Assembly: GCA_947631725.1 (NCBI GenBank)
Contig: CANRML010000026.1
Coordinates: forward strand, 1 to 13,010
Direction of reading: 5' to 3'
DNA from: an uncultured Clostridia bacterium
GTDB lineage: Bacteria; Bacillota; Clostridia; TANB77; CAG-508
Length of the DNA: 13,010 nucleotides
Positions 5,220-13,010 of this stretch are shown here, one piece after another. Each line of letters begins with the position of its first letter. Position 1 is the stretch's first letter. A program made the translations under genes and the position numbers. The notes beneath the pieces are model-generated. The model saw nothing but the letters and a program-made list of their open reading frames with translations. It had not been told where the DNA came from and searched no databases.

Positions 5220-6449
5220 ATGAGTAGAGTTTTAGGTGTTGTTGCAGAATATAATCCTTTTCATAATGGTCATGCTTATCATATAGAACAAAGTAAACAA
5301 ATTGCTAAATGTAGATATACTGTATGTGTTATGAGTGGAAATTTTACACAAAGAGGTTCATGCTCTTTAGTTGATAAATGGTCTAAAGCTCAAATGGCAA
5401 TAAAAAATGGTGTTGATTTAGTTCTTGAATTGCCAGTCATATATGCTATTTCTAGTGCAGAAAATTTTGCCTATGGTGCAATGCAAATTTTAGATTCTTT
5501 AAAAGTTGTTGATGATATTAGTTTTGGAGCAGAATGTCCTGATATTCAAATATTAGACGAAATTGCAACAGTATTATATAATGAACCAAAGGCTTATAAA
5601 AATATACTAGCTCATGAATTAAGTACAGGTATTTCATTTCCTAAAGCAAGAGAAAATGCTTTAATGATGTATCTAAATGATGTACGTAGATATTCAAATG
5701 TTCTTTCTTCACCTAATAACATCCTTGGGATTGAATATTTAAAAGCTTTAAAATTAGTTAATAGTCATTTAGTTCCACATGCTGTTGAAAGAATTGAAGC
5801 AGATTATAACAGTACAGGAATTTCTGGAAATATTGTTAGTAGTACAGCTATTAGAAATATTGTAAAAAGTGGAAACTTTAAAGTTCTTGCTAATATAATG
5901 CCAAAAGAAAGTTATTCTATTTTAATGGATAACATTAAGGTTGGACATATTGTTTCCGATATTTCTAGTTTTGAAAAAGAGATTTTATATGCTCTTAGAA
6001 AAATGTCTCTTGAAGAAATTGCCAATCTTCCTGATGTAACTGAAGGTTTAGAAAATATTTTAAAGAAAGCTGCTAATTCTTGTAATAGCGTTGTAGAGTT
6101 TTTAGATATTGTAAAATCAAAGCGCTATACTAATACTCGTATACAAAGAATTTTACTATATGCCCTACTTGAAATTACTAAAAAAGATATGCAAAATTCA
6201 AAAAAAGTAAATCCATATATTCGTGTTTTAGGTATGAATGAGAGAGGAGAATTTTTATTATCTGAAATTGTGAAGGCAAATCCTAAATTACAGGTTATTA
6301 CTTCTGTTAAAAAATTTGAAGATAGCTGTAATAATAAATATTTAATGCAAATGTTAAAAAAGGACATTTTTGCTACTAATATATATACTCTTGGATATGA
6401 ATTTGCATCTTCAGCTAATTTAGATTATACAAAGAAAATTGTGAAATAA
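5220..6449 (+). CDS. tmcAL: tRNA(Met) cytidine acetate ligase TmcAL
   Basis: The product is a 409-residue cytoplasmic enzyme of the YlbM/TmcAL family. It uses ATP and acetate to form N4-acetylcytidine at wobble C34 of elongator tRNA-Met, which prevents misreading of AUA. The N-terminal nucleotidyltransferase-like domain has the HIGH-type signature at residues 11-18 (YNPFHNGH), followed by MSGNFTQRG (38-46), the conserved SPNNILGIEYLKAL block (164-177) and the second nucleotide-binding motif SSTAIR (207-212). The C-terminal half is helical. ATG at 5220 is preferred over an upstream TTG at 5193 because GTGAGGTG lies just upstream and the conserved N-terminus VLGVVAEYNP follows at once. It is monocistronic and ends at a shared terminator. 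Confidence 0.95.
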   Translation: MSRVLGVVAEYNPFHNGHAYHIEQSKQIAKCRYTVCVMSGNFTQRGSCSLVDKWSKAQMAIKNGVDLVLELPVIYAISSAENFAYGAMQILDSLKVVDDISFGAECPDIQILDEIATVLYNEPKAYKNILAHELSTGISFPKARENALMMYLNDVRRYSNVLSSPNNILGIEYLKALKLVNSHLVPHAVERIEADYNSTGISGNIVSSTAIRNIVKSGNFKVLANIMPKESYSILMDNIKVGHIVSDISSFEKEILYALRKMSLEEIANLPDVTEGLENILKKAANSCNSVVEFLDIVKSKRYTNTRIQRILLYALLEITKKDMQNSKKVNPYIRVLGMNERGEFLLSEIVKANPKLQVITSVKKFEDSCNNKYLMQMLKKDIFATNIYTLGYEFASSANLDYTKKIVK

Positions 6450-6454
6450 AAAAA

Positions 6455-6493
6455 GAGGTGAAACTTAAATTTAAAGTTTCATCTCATTTTTTT
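6455..6493. terminator. Bidirectional terminator between tmcAL and hemolysin III gene
   Basis: A 12-bp stem (6455-6466 with 6474-6485, one G-U pair) around a 7-base loop is preceded by an A-run and followed by a T-run. The convergent genes tmcAL (ending 6449) and the PAQR gene (ending 6492) share it. Confidence 0.85.
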
Positions 6494-7166
6494 ACATTAC
6501 ATATAATAAAATACAAAAGAATTGTAATAAGCTTCCTAATAATATAAATAAGTGGAAAATTGAGTGCATCCATTTATGCTTTTTTCCGATTCCATATAAT
6601 AGTGCTCCAATGGAATATGCAATTCCTCCTGCTACTAATAGTATAATTCCATCTGTTTCTATTAATTCTGGTAATAAATTAGCTGTAAATATAATGCACC
6701 AGCCCATTGCTAAATAACATATCATTGAGAATATCTTAAATTTTTTTATATCTATTGAGTTTAATGTTATTCCTAATATTGCCATGAACCATATAATTCC
6801 AAATATTGTCCACCCTATCACAGGATGAGTTGGCACAAAGCTTGATAGACAAAATGGTGTATATGATCCTGCTATTAGTAAAAATATTGAACAATGGTCT
6901 AATACTTGAAATACTTTTTTTGAAAACATATCTGGTTTTAATCCATGATAAATACTAGACATTGTATATAACAAAATCATAGTAGTTCCATAAATTGCTC
7001 CACTTATTATCCCATATACATTATGATGTAGTGCTGCAAGTATAACACAAAGGGTTGTAGCTACAACCCCTAAAACTGCTCCCACAATGTGAGATGTCAT
7101 ATTAAAAATTTCTTCTCCTTTTGTATATGTTGGTAGAATTCTATCTCCCAAACGTACTCTTTCCAT
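6492..7166 (-). CDS. Hemolysin III / PAQR family membrane protein
   Basis: The product is a 224-residue, seven-helix membrane protein of the bacterial hemolysin III (TrhA/YqfA) branch of the PAQR superfamily. The family's signature residues are visible: EIFNMTSHIVG (residues 19-29, H26), SSIYH (70-74), VLDHCSIF (88-95) and the metal-binding pair H201/H205 (KWMHSIFHLF) in the last helix. Despite the name, hemolysis is not its established native role; PAQR proteins are linked to membrane homeostasis and carry a zinc-site resembling hydrolases. ATG at 7166 has an AAAGGAAAGG ribosome binding site. It begins 21 bases after the glucan phosphorylase stop and probably shares its transcript; no functional link is apparent. 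Confidence 0.92.
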   Translation of the reverse strand: MERVRLGDRILPTYTKGEEIFNMTSHIVGAVLGVVATTLCVILAALHHNVYGIISGAIYGTTMILLYTMSSIYHGLKPDMFSKKVFQVLDHCSIFLLIAGSYTPFCLSSFVPTHPVIGWTIFGIIWFMAILGITLNSIDIKKFKIFSMICYLAMGWCIIFTANLLPELIETDGIILLVAGGIAYSIGALLYGIGKKHKWMHSIFHLFILLGSLLQFFCILLYVM

Positions 7167-7187
7167 AATTTACCTTTCCTTTATGTT

Positions 7188-9737
7188 TTAGTTTTTAGTA
7201 ACCCATTTAATTAAATTCATATTTGCTGGTTCTAATAACATTTCATGTCTTGGCATTATACGAAATGTATATCCATAGTTGCCACCTGTCTTTAGTTCTA
7301 TTTTTGTTGTGTATTCTCCATTTTTATATTTCATTGGTACAATTTGAATATCTTCTACTACTCCATCTTCTAGTATTTTTCCATAATAGCATTCTACTGT
7401 TACGTAATCTGGTGATATATTTGCTAAATTTACTTGACATTTTACTTCTAATTCATTTCCTGCATCTATTACTATATCATCTATGCTATTAGTTTGTGTA
7501 ATTGAAATATCTTTCCAACTATTGTAAATTTCTTTTTTCCAAGAATTAAATTCTGTTACACTACCTAAATCTTCATAATATTTACGATGTAAATTGCATA
7601 ATGGTATATAGTATTTTTCTGTATAATCTGTAAGCATCCTAGCTGTACTATAATTACCTCCTGTAGAAATAATTGATTCCTTCATTATTTCGATCCATTG
7701 TTTTGATAAACCATTTCTGTCTTTTTGATAATAAATAGGTATAATTTTGTTTTCTAATGTTTCATACATATTTTGGCTATCAGTCATATCTTGTGCTTCA
7801 TAAGATTCATAATCACTATTAAATCCTATTTTCCATCCGTTTTTTTGGTTATATGCTTCTGCCCACCATCCATCTAGTACACTGAAGTTTATAACCCCAT
7901 TAACTGATGCTTTTTGTCCACTTGTTCCTGATGCTTCCATTGGTCTTCTTGGATTATTTAGCCATACATCTACACCACTAATAAGATATCTTGACATAGC
8001 AATATTGTAATTTTCTAATAAAAATATTTTACCTTTAAATTGTGGCATCATTGATATTTCATGTATATATTTTATTAAGTCTTGTCCTTCTTTATCTGCT
8101 GGATGTGCTTTTCCTGCGAATATAAATTGTACTGGTCTATCACTATCATTTAGAATTTGCGTCATCCTTTCTAAATCTTTAAATATTAGAGTTGCTCTTT
8201 TGTATGTAGCAAATCTTCTTGCAAATCCTATTGTTAATGCATCTTTATTTAATTTTGAAACAATAGAATGAATTTCTTCATAACTATATCCTGAACGTCT
8301 TAATCTTTCTATTGTACTTTCTTTTACAAGATTTATCAATTTTTCTTTTCTACTTTGATGTGCTTCCCATAATTTATCGTCTGGAATATTTTTAATTTTT
8401 TCCCATACATAGTTATATTGAATTTTGTCTTGCCAATATGGAATTAAATATTTGTTATATAATTGCTTTAGATTTGGTGCAAGCCAAGAACAAGTATGAA
8501 TTCCATTTGTAACATATCCTATTGGTGATTCATTTGCTGCAATTTCTGGCCATATTTCTCCAAATAGTTCTCTTGAAACTGCTCCATGTAATTTACTTAC
8601 TCCATTTTTCTTTCCTGCTACTTTTAGAGCTAATATTCCCATATTAAATCCTGGTTCTAAATCTTCACATGGTTTCATCCCCATTTTTAGAAACTCTTCA
8701 CGAGAAATTGCAATTCTTGGCCAAAATTCTTTAAAGTATTTTTCTACTAGTGAAATTGGGAATATATCATTTCCAGCTGGAACTGGTGTATGTGTTGTAA
8801 ACACTGTCATAGATGATACAATATCTTTTGCAATATCAAAAGATACTTGTTTTTCTGCAATAATATTTTTTATCAATTCTAAAATTAAGAAAGATGAATG
8901 TCCTTCGTTCATATGGTATAATGTTGGTTTTAATTGTAATGCTCTTGTTAATAGGTTTACTCCCCCCATGCCTAATACAATTTCTTGTCTTATACGCATT
9001 TCTTGATCTCCACCATATAGTCGTAAAGTTACATCTCTATCTTCTGGATTATTTTTTTCTATATCTGAATCTAATAAATATAGTTTTACCCTACCTACAT
9101 CAATTTGCCATACTTTTAGGTAGATTCTTCTTTTTGGAAATTTAATATAAATAGTTAAATCTTCACCTTCTTCAGTTTTTACTGGATGTATTGGCAAGTC
9201 AAATAAATCAATGTCATGATATTCTGTTTCTTGTTCTCCTCTTCCATTGATTTTTTGGTGAAAATATCCGTTTTTATATAATAATCCTACTGCAACTAGT
9301 GGAATACCTAAATCACTTGCTGATTTTAAGTGATCTCCTGATAAAATTCCTAATCCGCCAGAATATATTGGTATTGTTTCATCTAGTCCATATTCTGCTG
9401 AAAAATATGCTATTAAGTCATTTTTATTTTCAGGATATTTATTTGCAAACCAAGTATTATTGCTATTCATATAGTTTTCAAAATTTTCTACATTTTTATC
9501 ATAATCTTTTAAAAACTGTAAATCTTTAGTAGCTCTCTCTAACGCATCTTGTGAAACTTCTTTTAAGAATTTTACAGGGTTTTTTCCACATTTTTCCCAT
9601 AAGTCTTGGTCTATTTGGCGAAATAGCCTTAAAAATTCTGTGTTCCAAGACCACCATAAGTTGTTAGCAATAGTTGATAATTTTTCAATTCTCTTTGGTA
9701 ATTGTGGATTTACTGTAATCCTATTAAATACGTACAT
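7188..9737 (-). CDS. glgP: Alpha-glucan (glycogen/maltodextrin) phosphorylase
   Basis: The product is an 849-residue GT35 enzyme that releases glucose 1-phosphate from alpha-1,4-glucans, for mobilising glycogen or maltodextrin. It belongs to the short bacterial/archaeal type (TIGR02094): an N-terminal DUF3417 region (about 12-118, LSTIANNLWWSWN), then the catalytic GT-B core. Motifs include YSGGLGILSGDHLKSASDL, GFARRFATYKR (504-514), AGKAHPADKEG (541-551) and the pyridoxal-phosphate site RPMEASGTSGQK, with the Schiff-base lysine K609. After about residue 735 comes a beta-rich C-terminal domain ending near 849. ATG at 9737 has AAAGGAGG 10 bases upstream. A promoter lies in the 65-base gap after the Ca2+-ATPase gene, and the hemolysin III gene follows closely. 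Confidence 0.95.
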   Translation of the reverse strand: MYVFNRITVNPQLPKRIEKLSTIANNLWWSWNTEFLRLFRQIDQDLWEKCGKNPVKFLKEVSQDALERATKDLQFLKDYDKNVENFENYMNSNNTWFANKYPENKNDLIAYFSAEYGLDETIPIYSGGLGILSGDHLKSASDLGIPLVAVGLLYKNGYFHQKINGRGEQETEYHDIDLFDLPIHPVKTEEGEDLTIYIKFPKRRIYLKVWQIDVGRVKLYLLDSDIEKNNPEDRDVTLRLYGGDQEMRIRQEIVLGMGGVNLLTRALQLKPTLYHMNEGHSSFLILELIKNIIAEKQVSFDIAKDIVSSMTVFTTHTPVPAGNDIFPISLVEKYFKEFWPRIAISREEFLKMGMKPCEDLEPGFNMGILALKVAGKKNGVSKLHGAVSRELFGEIWPEIAANESPIGYVTNGIHTCSWLAPNLKQLYNKYLIPYWQDKIQYNYVWEKIKNIPDDKLWEAHQSRKEKLINLVKESTIERLRRSGYSYEEIHSIVSKLNKDALTIGFARRFATYKRATLIFKDLERMTQILNDSDRPVQFIFAGKAHPADKEGQDLIKYIHEISMMPQFKGKIFLLENYNIAMSRYLISGVDVWLNNPRRPMEASGTSGQKASVNGVINFSVLDGWWAEAYNQKNGWKIGFNSDYESYEAQDMTDSQNMYETLENKIIPIYYQKDRNGLSKQWIEIMKESIISTGGNYSTARMLTDYTEKYYIPLCNLHRKYYEDLGSVTEFNSWKKEIYNSWKDISITQTNSIDDIVIDAGNELEVKCQVNLANISPDYVTVECYYGKILEDGVVEDIQIVPMKYKNGEYTTKIELKTGGNYGYTFRIMPRHEMLLEPANMNLIKWVTKN

Positions 9738-9769
9738 TTATTTTTTTCCTCCTTTGTAACTTTACATCT

Positions 9770-9798
9770 ATTATCCATTAAAATATTAGATTTGTCAA
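9770..9798 (-). promoter_or_regulatory. Sigma-A promoter of glgP
   Basis: On the minus strand TTGACA (9793-9798), a 17-base spacer and GATAAT (9770-9775) form a good promoter in the short gap between the ATPase stop and glgP. I see no hairpin terminator there, so readthrough from the ATPase gene is also possible. Confidence 0.6.
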
Positions 9799-9802
9799 TA
9801 GG

Positions 9803-12565
9803 TTATTCGTCTTTCATAGTATTGATTTTTAATAGTTTAAATATTTCAACAATAGCAAGTGGAGCAAGTATTATTGCTACTAATTCTAATATATTTTCTG
9901 TTGGTAAAGCAGGTATACTAAATATTTCTCTTAGTGCTGGTATGAATATTATTATAAACATCAAAAGTGCTGATATTATAACTGCTCCTATTAACTTCAT
10001 ATTGTTAAATACTTTTGTTGTAAATATTGATTTTTTATTATTTCTAATATTAAATACATGTACTAGTTCTGATAATGCTAATGTTAGAAATGCCATTGTT
10101 TGCCCTACTTCTATTTTAGATTGATCTAATGTTAAATTTCCAATTGGTTTTGTTGTTGTTGCTAATCCTATCATAAATGCAATAAGTGTTAGTCCACCTA
10201 TCATTATTCCTTGATAAACTATTCTCCATACCATCCCTTTTGTAAATACACCTTTTTTAGGTTTGTTTGGTTTTCTATTCATAATGTCAGAATTTGCTGG
10301 GTCAAATGCTAATGCTAATGCTGGCAAAGAGTCTGTTACTAAGTTTATCCATAAAATATGAATTGGTAATAAAATTTCTAAATGATTTATATCAGTTATT
10401 CCAAACCATGTTGCAAAAAGTGGTGTTAATAATGTTGCAAAAAATAGTACCACAATTTCTCCAACATTACTTGATAATAGAAATTGAATAACTTTTAAAA
10501 TATTATCATAAATACGTCTTCCTTCTTCTACAGCTGATACTATTGTTGCAAAATTATCATCTGTTAAAATTACATCTGCCGCTTCTTTTGCTACATCTGT
10601 CCCAACAATTCCCATTGCACAACCAATATCAGATGTTTTTAAAGCCGGACTATCATTTACTCCATCTCCTGTCATTGCAACTATTTCTCCGTTTTTTTGC
10701 CAAGCTTTTACTATTCTTACTTTATGTTCTGGTGATACTCTTGCATATACAGAATATTTTCTTATGTTCTTTTCTAATTCTTCATCTGATATTTTTTCTA
10801 ATTCTACACCTGTTATGGCTTCTTCTTCATTTTCTAGAATTCCTAATTTTTTTGCTATAGCTGTTGCTGTTATTTTATGGTCCCCTGTTATCATTACTGT
10901 TTTTATTCCTGCTGTTTTACATTTTTGTACTGCAATTTTTGCTTCTTCTCTTGGAGGGTCTATCATACCAACCATGCCGATTAAAATTAAGTCTTTTTCT
11001 AAGTCTTCTAAATCTTCACTTTTTGGCTCATGGTCCATAATTTTGTATGCACAGCCTAAAACACGCAATGCTTCTTTTGCCATTTCTTCATTTTGTTCAT
11101 GAATTATACTTTTATAATTTTCTAAATCTGTTTTTATCTCTCCATTTATTTGATAAGAAATACATTTTTCTAATAACTCATCAATTCCACCTTTAGTATA
11201 TACTATATATTGGTCATTTACTTTATTTACTGTTGTCATTAACTTTCTTTCTGAGTCAAATGGTATTTCTTGTACACGTGGTGTTCTTTCTAATATACTG
11301 GGATCAAAATTTAACTTAAATGCCATATCTACTAATGCTGTTTCTGTTGGATCTCCTGTTAGATTTCCATCTTGCCCTACTTTTGTGTCATTGCATAAAA
11401 TATTTGCATATACAAGTTCTGTTAATTCTTTATCTTTTAATTCTAATCGATTAACTTTTTCTAGTCCTTCTACTCTTTTTTGTACTTCTTCAATATCATG
11501 CATTTGATTATTAAAAAAGATTTTTTGTACTGTCATTTTGTTTTGTGTTAATGTTCCTGTTTTGTCAGAGCAAATAACTGTGCTACTTCCTAATGTTTCA
11601 ACAGCTGGCAAGCGTTTTACAATAGCATGTTTTTTTACCATTTTTTGTACACCTATTGCTAATACAATTGTAGATACTGCAACTAATCCCTCTGGTATTG
11701 CAGCTACTGCCAATGATACTGCTGTCATAAACATATGAATAGCTTCTTTACCTTGAATTAGTCCTATTATGAATATTATTACACAAATTGCTATTGCTAC
11801 AATTCCTAAAGTTTTTCCTAATGCATTTAATTTTTGTTGTAATGGTGTTTCTTGCTTTTCTGTTTGATTTATCATCCCTGCTATTTTACCAACTTCTGTG
11901 TTCATCCCTGTTTCTACAACAATTCCTTTTCCTCTACCATATGTAACAAGGCTTGAAGAAAATAGCATATTTATTCTATCCCCTATTCCAGTTTCTGGAT
12001 CTTTAATTGATTTTTCTGATTTTTCTACTGGTACAGATTCACCTGTTAATGAGCTTTCTTGTGATTTTAAATTAATTGCTTCTATAATTCTTAAATCTGC
12101 TGGAATATAGTCTCCTGTGTCTAATACCACAATATCTCCTGGTACTAGTTCTTTTGAGGCAACTACTTGAATTTGATTTCCTCTTATTACTTTTGCAACA
12201 TGGTCACTTAGTTTTTGTAATGCTTCTAAAGATTTTTCTGCTTTTGTTTCTTGAGCTACTCCAATAATTGCATTTACAATTACAACTATTAGAATTATTA
12301 TAGTGTCTGTAATTCCTTCTCCTTCTGATATTCCTACAATTCCTGACACAATTGCTGCAATAATTAAAACAATGATTGAAAAGTCTTTAAATTGGTCTAT
12401 AAATCTTTGTAATAAAGTTTTTTTCTTTGCTGCTTGTAATTCATTTAATCCATATTTTTCTCTTTTTTGTACTACTTGTTCTTCTGATAATCCATTTTTT
12501 AAGTCTGTTTGAAGTTCTTTTTCTACTTCTTCTATTTCTTTTTGAAACCATTGCTTTTCATCCAT
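9803..12565 (-). CDS. Calcium-type P-type ATPase (type II)
   Basis: The product is a 920-residue cation pump of the SERCA-like P2 class, probably exporting Ca2+ from the cytoplasm. Order: N-terminal cation ATPase domain, M1-M2, actuator domain with SLTGESVPVEKSE, M3-M4 with PEGL (E292), phosphorylation site D334 (SDKTGTLTQNK), nucleotide-binding domain, hinge TGDGVNDSPALK (D634, D638), then M5-M10. Residues matching SERCA Ca2+ ligands are present: E292 in M4, N700 and E703 in M5 (SSNVGE), N741, T744 and D745 in M6 (NLVTDSLPA) and E833 in M8 (LALSELVH). M4 reads PEGLVAV rather than PEGLPAV. The set argues for Ca2+ over Na+/K+ or Mn2+. ATG at 12565 was chosen for its GAGGAGG ribosome binding site; the reading frame is open to 12598. 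It has its own promoter. Confidence 0.93.
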   Translation of the reverse strand: MDEKQWFQKEIEEVEKELQTDLKNGLSEEQVVQKREKYGLNELQAAKKKTLLQRFIDQFKDFSIIVLIIAAIVSGIVGISEGEGITDTIIILIVVIVNAIIGVAQETKAEKSLEALQKLSDHVAKVIRGNQIQVVASKELVPGDIVVLDTGDYIPADLRIIEAINLKSQESSLTGESVPVEKSEKSIKDPETGIGDRINMLFSSSLVTYGRGKGIVVETGMNTEVGKIAGMINQTEKQETPLQQKLNALGKTLGIVAIAICVIIFIIGLIQGKEAIHMFMTAVSLAVAAIPEGLVAVSTIVLAIGVQKMVKKHAIVKRLPAVETLGSSTVICSDKTGTLTQNKMTVQKIFFNNQMHDIEEVQKRVEGLEKVNRLELKDKELTELVYANILCNDTKVGQDGNLTGDPTETALVDMAFKLNFDPSILERTPRVQEIPFDSERKLMTTVNKVNDQYIVYTKGGIDELLEKCISYQINGEIKTDLENYKSIIHEQNEEMAKEALRVLGCAYKIMDHEPKSEDLEDLEKDLILIGMVGMIDPPREEAKIAVQKCKTAGIKTVMITGDHKITATAIAKKLGILENEEEAITGVELEKISDEELEKNIRKYSVYARVSPEHKVRIVKAWQKNGEIVAMTGDGVNDSPALKTSDIGCAMGIVGTDVAKEAADVILTDDNFATIVSAVEEGRRIYDNILKVIQFLLSSNVGEIVVLFFATLLTPLFATWFGITDINHLEILLPIHILWINLVTDSLPALALAFDPANSDIMNRKPNKPKKGVFTKGMVWRIVYQGIMIGGLTLIAFMIGLATTTKPIGNLTLDQSKIEVGQTMAFLTLALSELVHVFNIRNNKKSIFTTKVFNNMKLIGAVIISALLMFIIIFIPALREIFSIPALPTENILELVAIILAPLAIVEIFKLLKINTMKDE

Positions 12566-12641
12566 AGTTATTCCTCCTCTGTTATTTATTTTATGCAAGT
12601 ATGTATTATTTTATTTTACTAATTACTATTTGTTTTCTATT

Positions 12642-12671
12642 ATTTTAACATTTGTTTTTATTCTATGTCAA
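12642..12671 (-). promoter_or_regulatory. Consensus sigma-A promoter of the Ca2+-ATPase gene
   Basis: On the minus strand a perfect TTGACA (12666-12671), an 18-base spacer and TAAAAT (12642-12647) preceded by TGT (extended -10) predict transcription from about 12635, with a leader of about 70 bases. Confidence 0.7.
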
Positions 12672-12714
12672 TGTTTTTATTTTGCCTTTTATATGTCTTT
12701 TATTTTTCTAATAT

Positions 12715-12741
12715 TTGGCAGAAATGCGTTAAAATTGCCAA
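12715..12741. repeat. Inverted repeat upstream of the Ca2+-ATPase promoter
   Basis: TTGGCA (12715-12720) and TGCCAA (12736-12741) form an inverted repeat with a 15-base gap, extendable by one A/T base on the outside. It lies about 44 bases upstream of the ATPase -35 box. It could be an operator or activator site, but I recognise no regulator for it. Confidence 0.35.
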
Positions 12742-12747
12742 AAACTA

Positions 12748-12776
12748 TTGATTATTATTTAAAAATATGATATATT
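12748..12776 (+). promoter_or_regulatory. Possible plus-strand promoter in non-coding region
   Basis: TTGATT (12748-12753), a 17-base spacer and TATATT (12771-12776) form a sigma-A-like match. No plus-strand gene follows; a hairpin terminator lies about 60-90 bases downstream, which would define a short untranslated RNA. In DNA this AT-rich a chance match is quite possible. Confidence 0.25.
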
Positions 12777-12830
12777 AGAAATGTGCTAAGTAATAATATT
12801 ATATAGAATCAAGTCATTAAATTGGAACTT

Positions 12831-12873
12831 AAAAAAACTGAGAAACTTAACTTTGAATTTTCTCAGCTTTTTT
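12831..12873. terminator. Bidirectional hairpin terminator
   Basis: CTGAGAAA (12838-12845) pairs with TTTCTCAG (12859-12866), with an A-run before and a T-run after (12868-12873). It most likely ends the minus-strand toxin gene transcript whose stop codon is at 12945. Between 12599 and 12944 I see no coding sequence, only this terminator, the ATPase promoter, the inverted repeat and a weak plus-strand promoter. Confidence 0.75.
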
Positions 12874-12944
12874 ATTTTTGTAACCATAAACTTTCTAAAT
12901 TCGAACCCTATTTATTTACAAAATGAAATAATAATATATTTTTA

Positions 12945-13010
12945 TTATTCGTAATGCGACCACATACTTAATATTCTTACTGTTTGTTCATTTTCTAATA
13001 CTTCGTAAAT
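12945..13010 (-). CDS. C-terminal end of probable RelE/ParE-type toxin (partial)
   Basis: The last 21 codons before a TAA stop (12945-12947) read IYEVLENEQTVRILSMWSHYE; the rest lies beyond the right edge. The pattern of a tyrosine-containing beta-strand, an acidic turn, the strand TVRIL and a final W-x-H-Y-E is typical of the C-terminus of RelE/ParE-superfamily toxins, mRNA-cleaving or gyrase-targeting partners of a small antitoxin. If so, the antitoxin gene should lie immediately to the right, upstream of the toxin. The fragment is short, so the family call is tentative. Confidence 0.5.
   Translation of the reverse strand: MYEVLENEQTVRILSMWSHYE

Noticed and set aside
8894..9145. Leucine-rich open frames antisense to glgP, the ATPase and the endonuclease Q gene
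   Set aside because: They are frame shadows of AT-rich coding sequence, without ribosome binding sites or recognisable domains, and lie wholly inside well-supported genes on the other strand.
12566..12598. Upstream start for the Ca2+-ATPase
   Set aside because: The extra residues cover the GAGGAGG ribosome binding site of the ATG at 12565, which precedes a typical P2-ATPase N-terminus.
12893..12915. TTCGAA motif resembling a tRNA T-loop
   Set aside because: The flanking bases do not pair into a T-stem on either strand and no CCA end or acceptor strand is present.
1..13010. CRISPR arrays, insertion sequences, rRNA
   Set aside because: No regularly spaced repeats, no transposase-like protein and no rRNA-like sequence were seen on either strand.

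Overview
This is a strongly AT-rich window (poly-A/T intergenic spacers, AGA as the dominant Arg codon, AGGAGG-type ribosome binding sites) from a low-GC Firmicute. The sporulation gene spoIIM beside xerD and a bacterial-type endonuclease Q, plus TmcAL instead of TmcA, point to the class Clostridia, possibly a gut lineage. This assignment is inference from gene content.

Layout, left to right. Positions 67-113 are the 3' part of a tRNA-Gln(TTG) gene with no 5' half, the typical scar of an element integrated in a tRNA gene; the element should lie left of the window. A long hairpin terminator follows. At 242-795 is a two-gene plus-strand cassette: an unrecognised 90-aa protein and an overlapping DUF4160 protein whose frame is broken by one base. 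A shared terminator (862-891) separates it from a minus-strand block read right to left from a good sigma-A promoter at 5156-5184: rnhA (RNase HI), a frame-disrupted HD-like protein, an endonuclease Q family protein, spoIIM and xerD. This block mixes nucleic-acid maintenance (RNA:DNA hybrid removal, deaminated-base repair, chromosome dimer resolution) with sporulation. Divergent from rnhA, tmcAL (5220-6449) encodes the enzyme that makes ac4C at the wobble base of elongator tRNA-Met. A shared terminator separates it from a second minus-strand block: a type II Ca2+-type P-ATPase (from a consensus promoter at 12642-12671), alpha-glucan phosphorylase (own promoter at 9770-9798) and a hemolysin III/PAQR membrane protein 21 bases downstream. 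The right edge holds about 345 bases of regulatory, non-coding DNA and the last 21 codons of a probable RelE/ParE-type toxin.

The most interesting observation concerns codon CGG. Reading every gene by eye (about 3,900 codons), I find CGG in frame only twice, and each case sits exactly where a +1 shift is needed to keep a gene open. At 531 (TAT CGG T) and at 4478 on the minus strand (TTA CGG C), skipping the C gives a glycine GGY codon and restores the expected protein. This could be two coincidental insertions or assembly errors, or it could mean CGG is unassigned or poorly decoded here and tolerated by +1 frameshifting. Genome-wide CGG usage, the tRNA-Arg(CCG) inventory and read support would decide.

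Secondary points: XerD appears to lack the conserved beta-hairpin catalytic lysine (Asn at that place), the spoIIM start lies inside a long stem-loop, and a perfect 12-bp hairpin lies just upstream of the endonuclease Q ribosome binding site.
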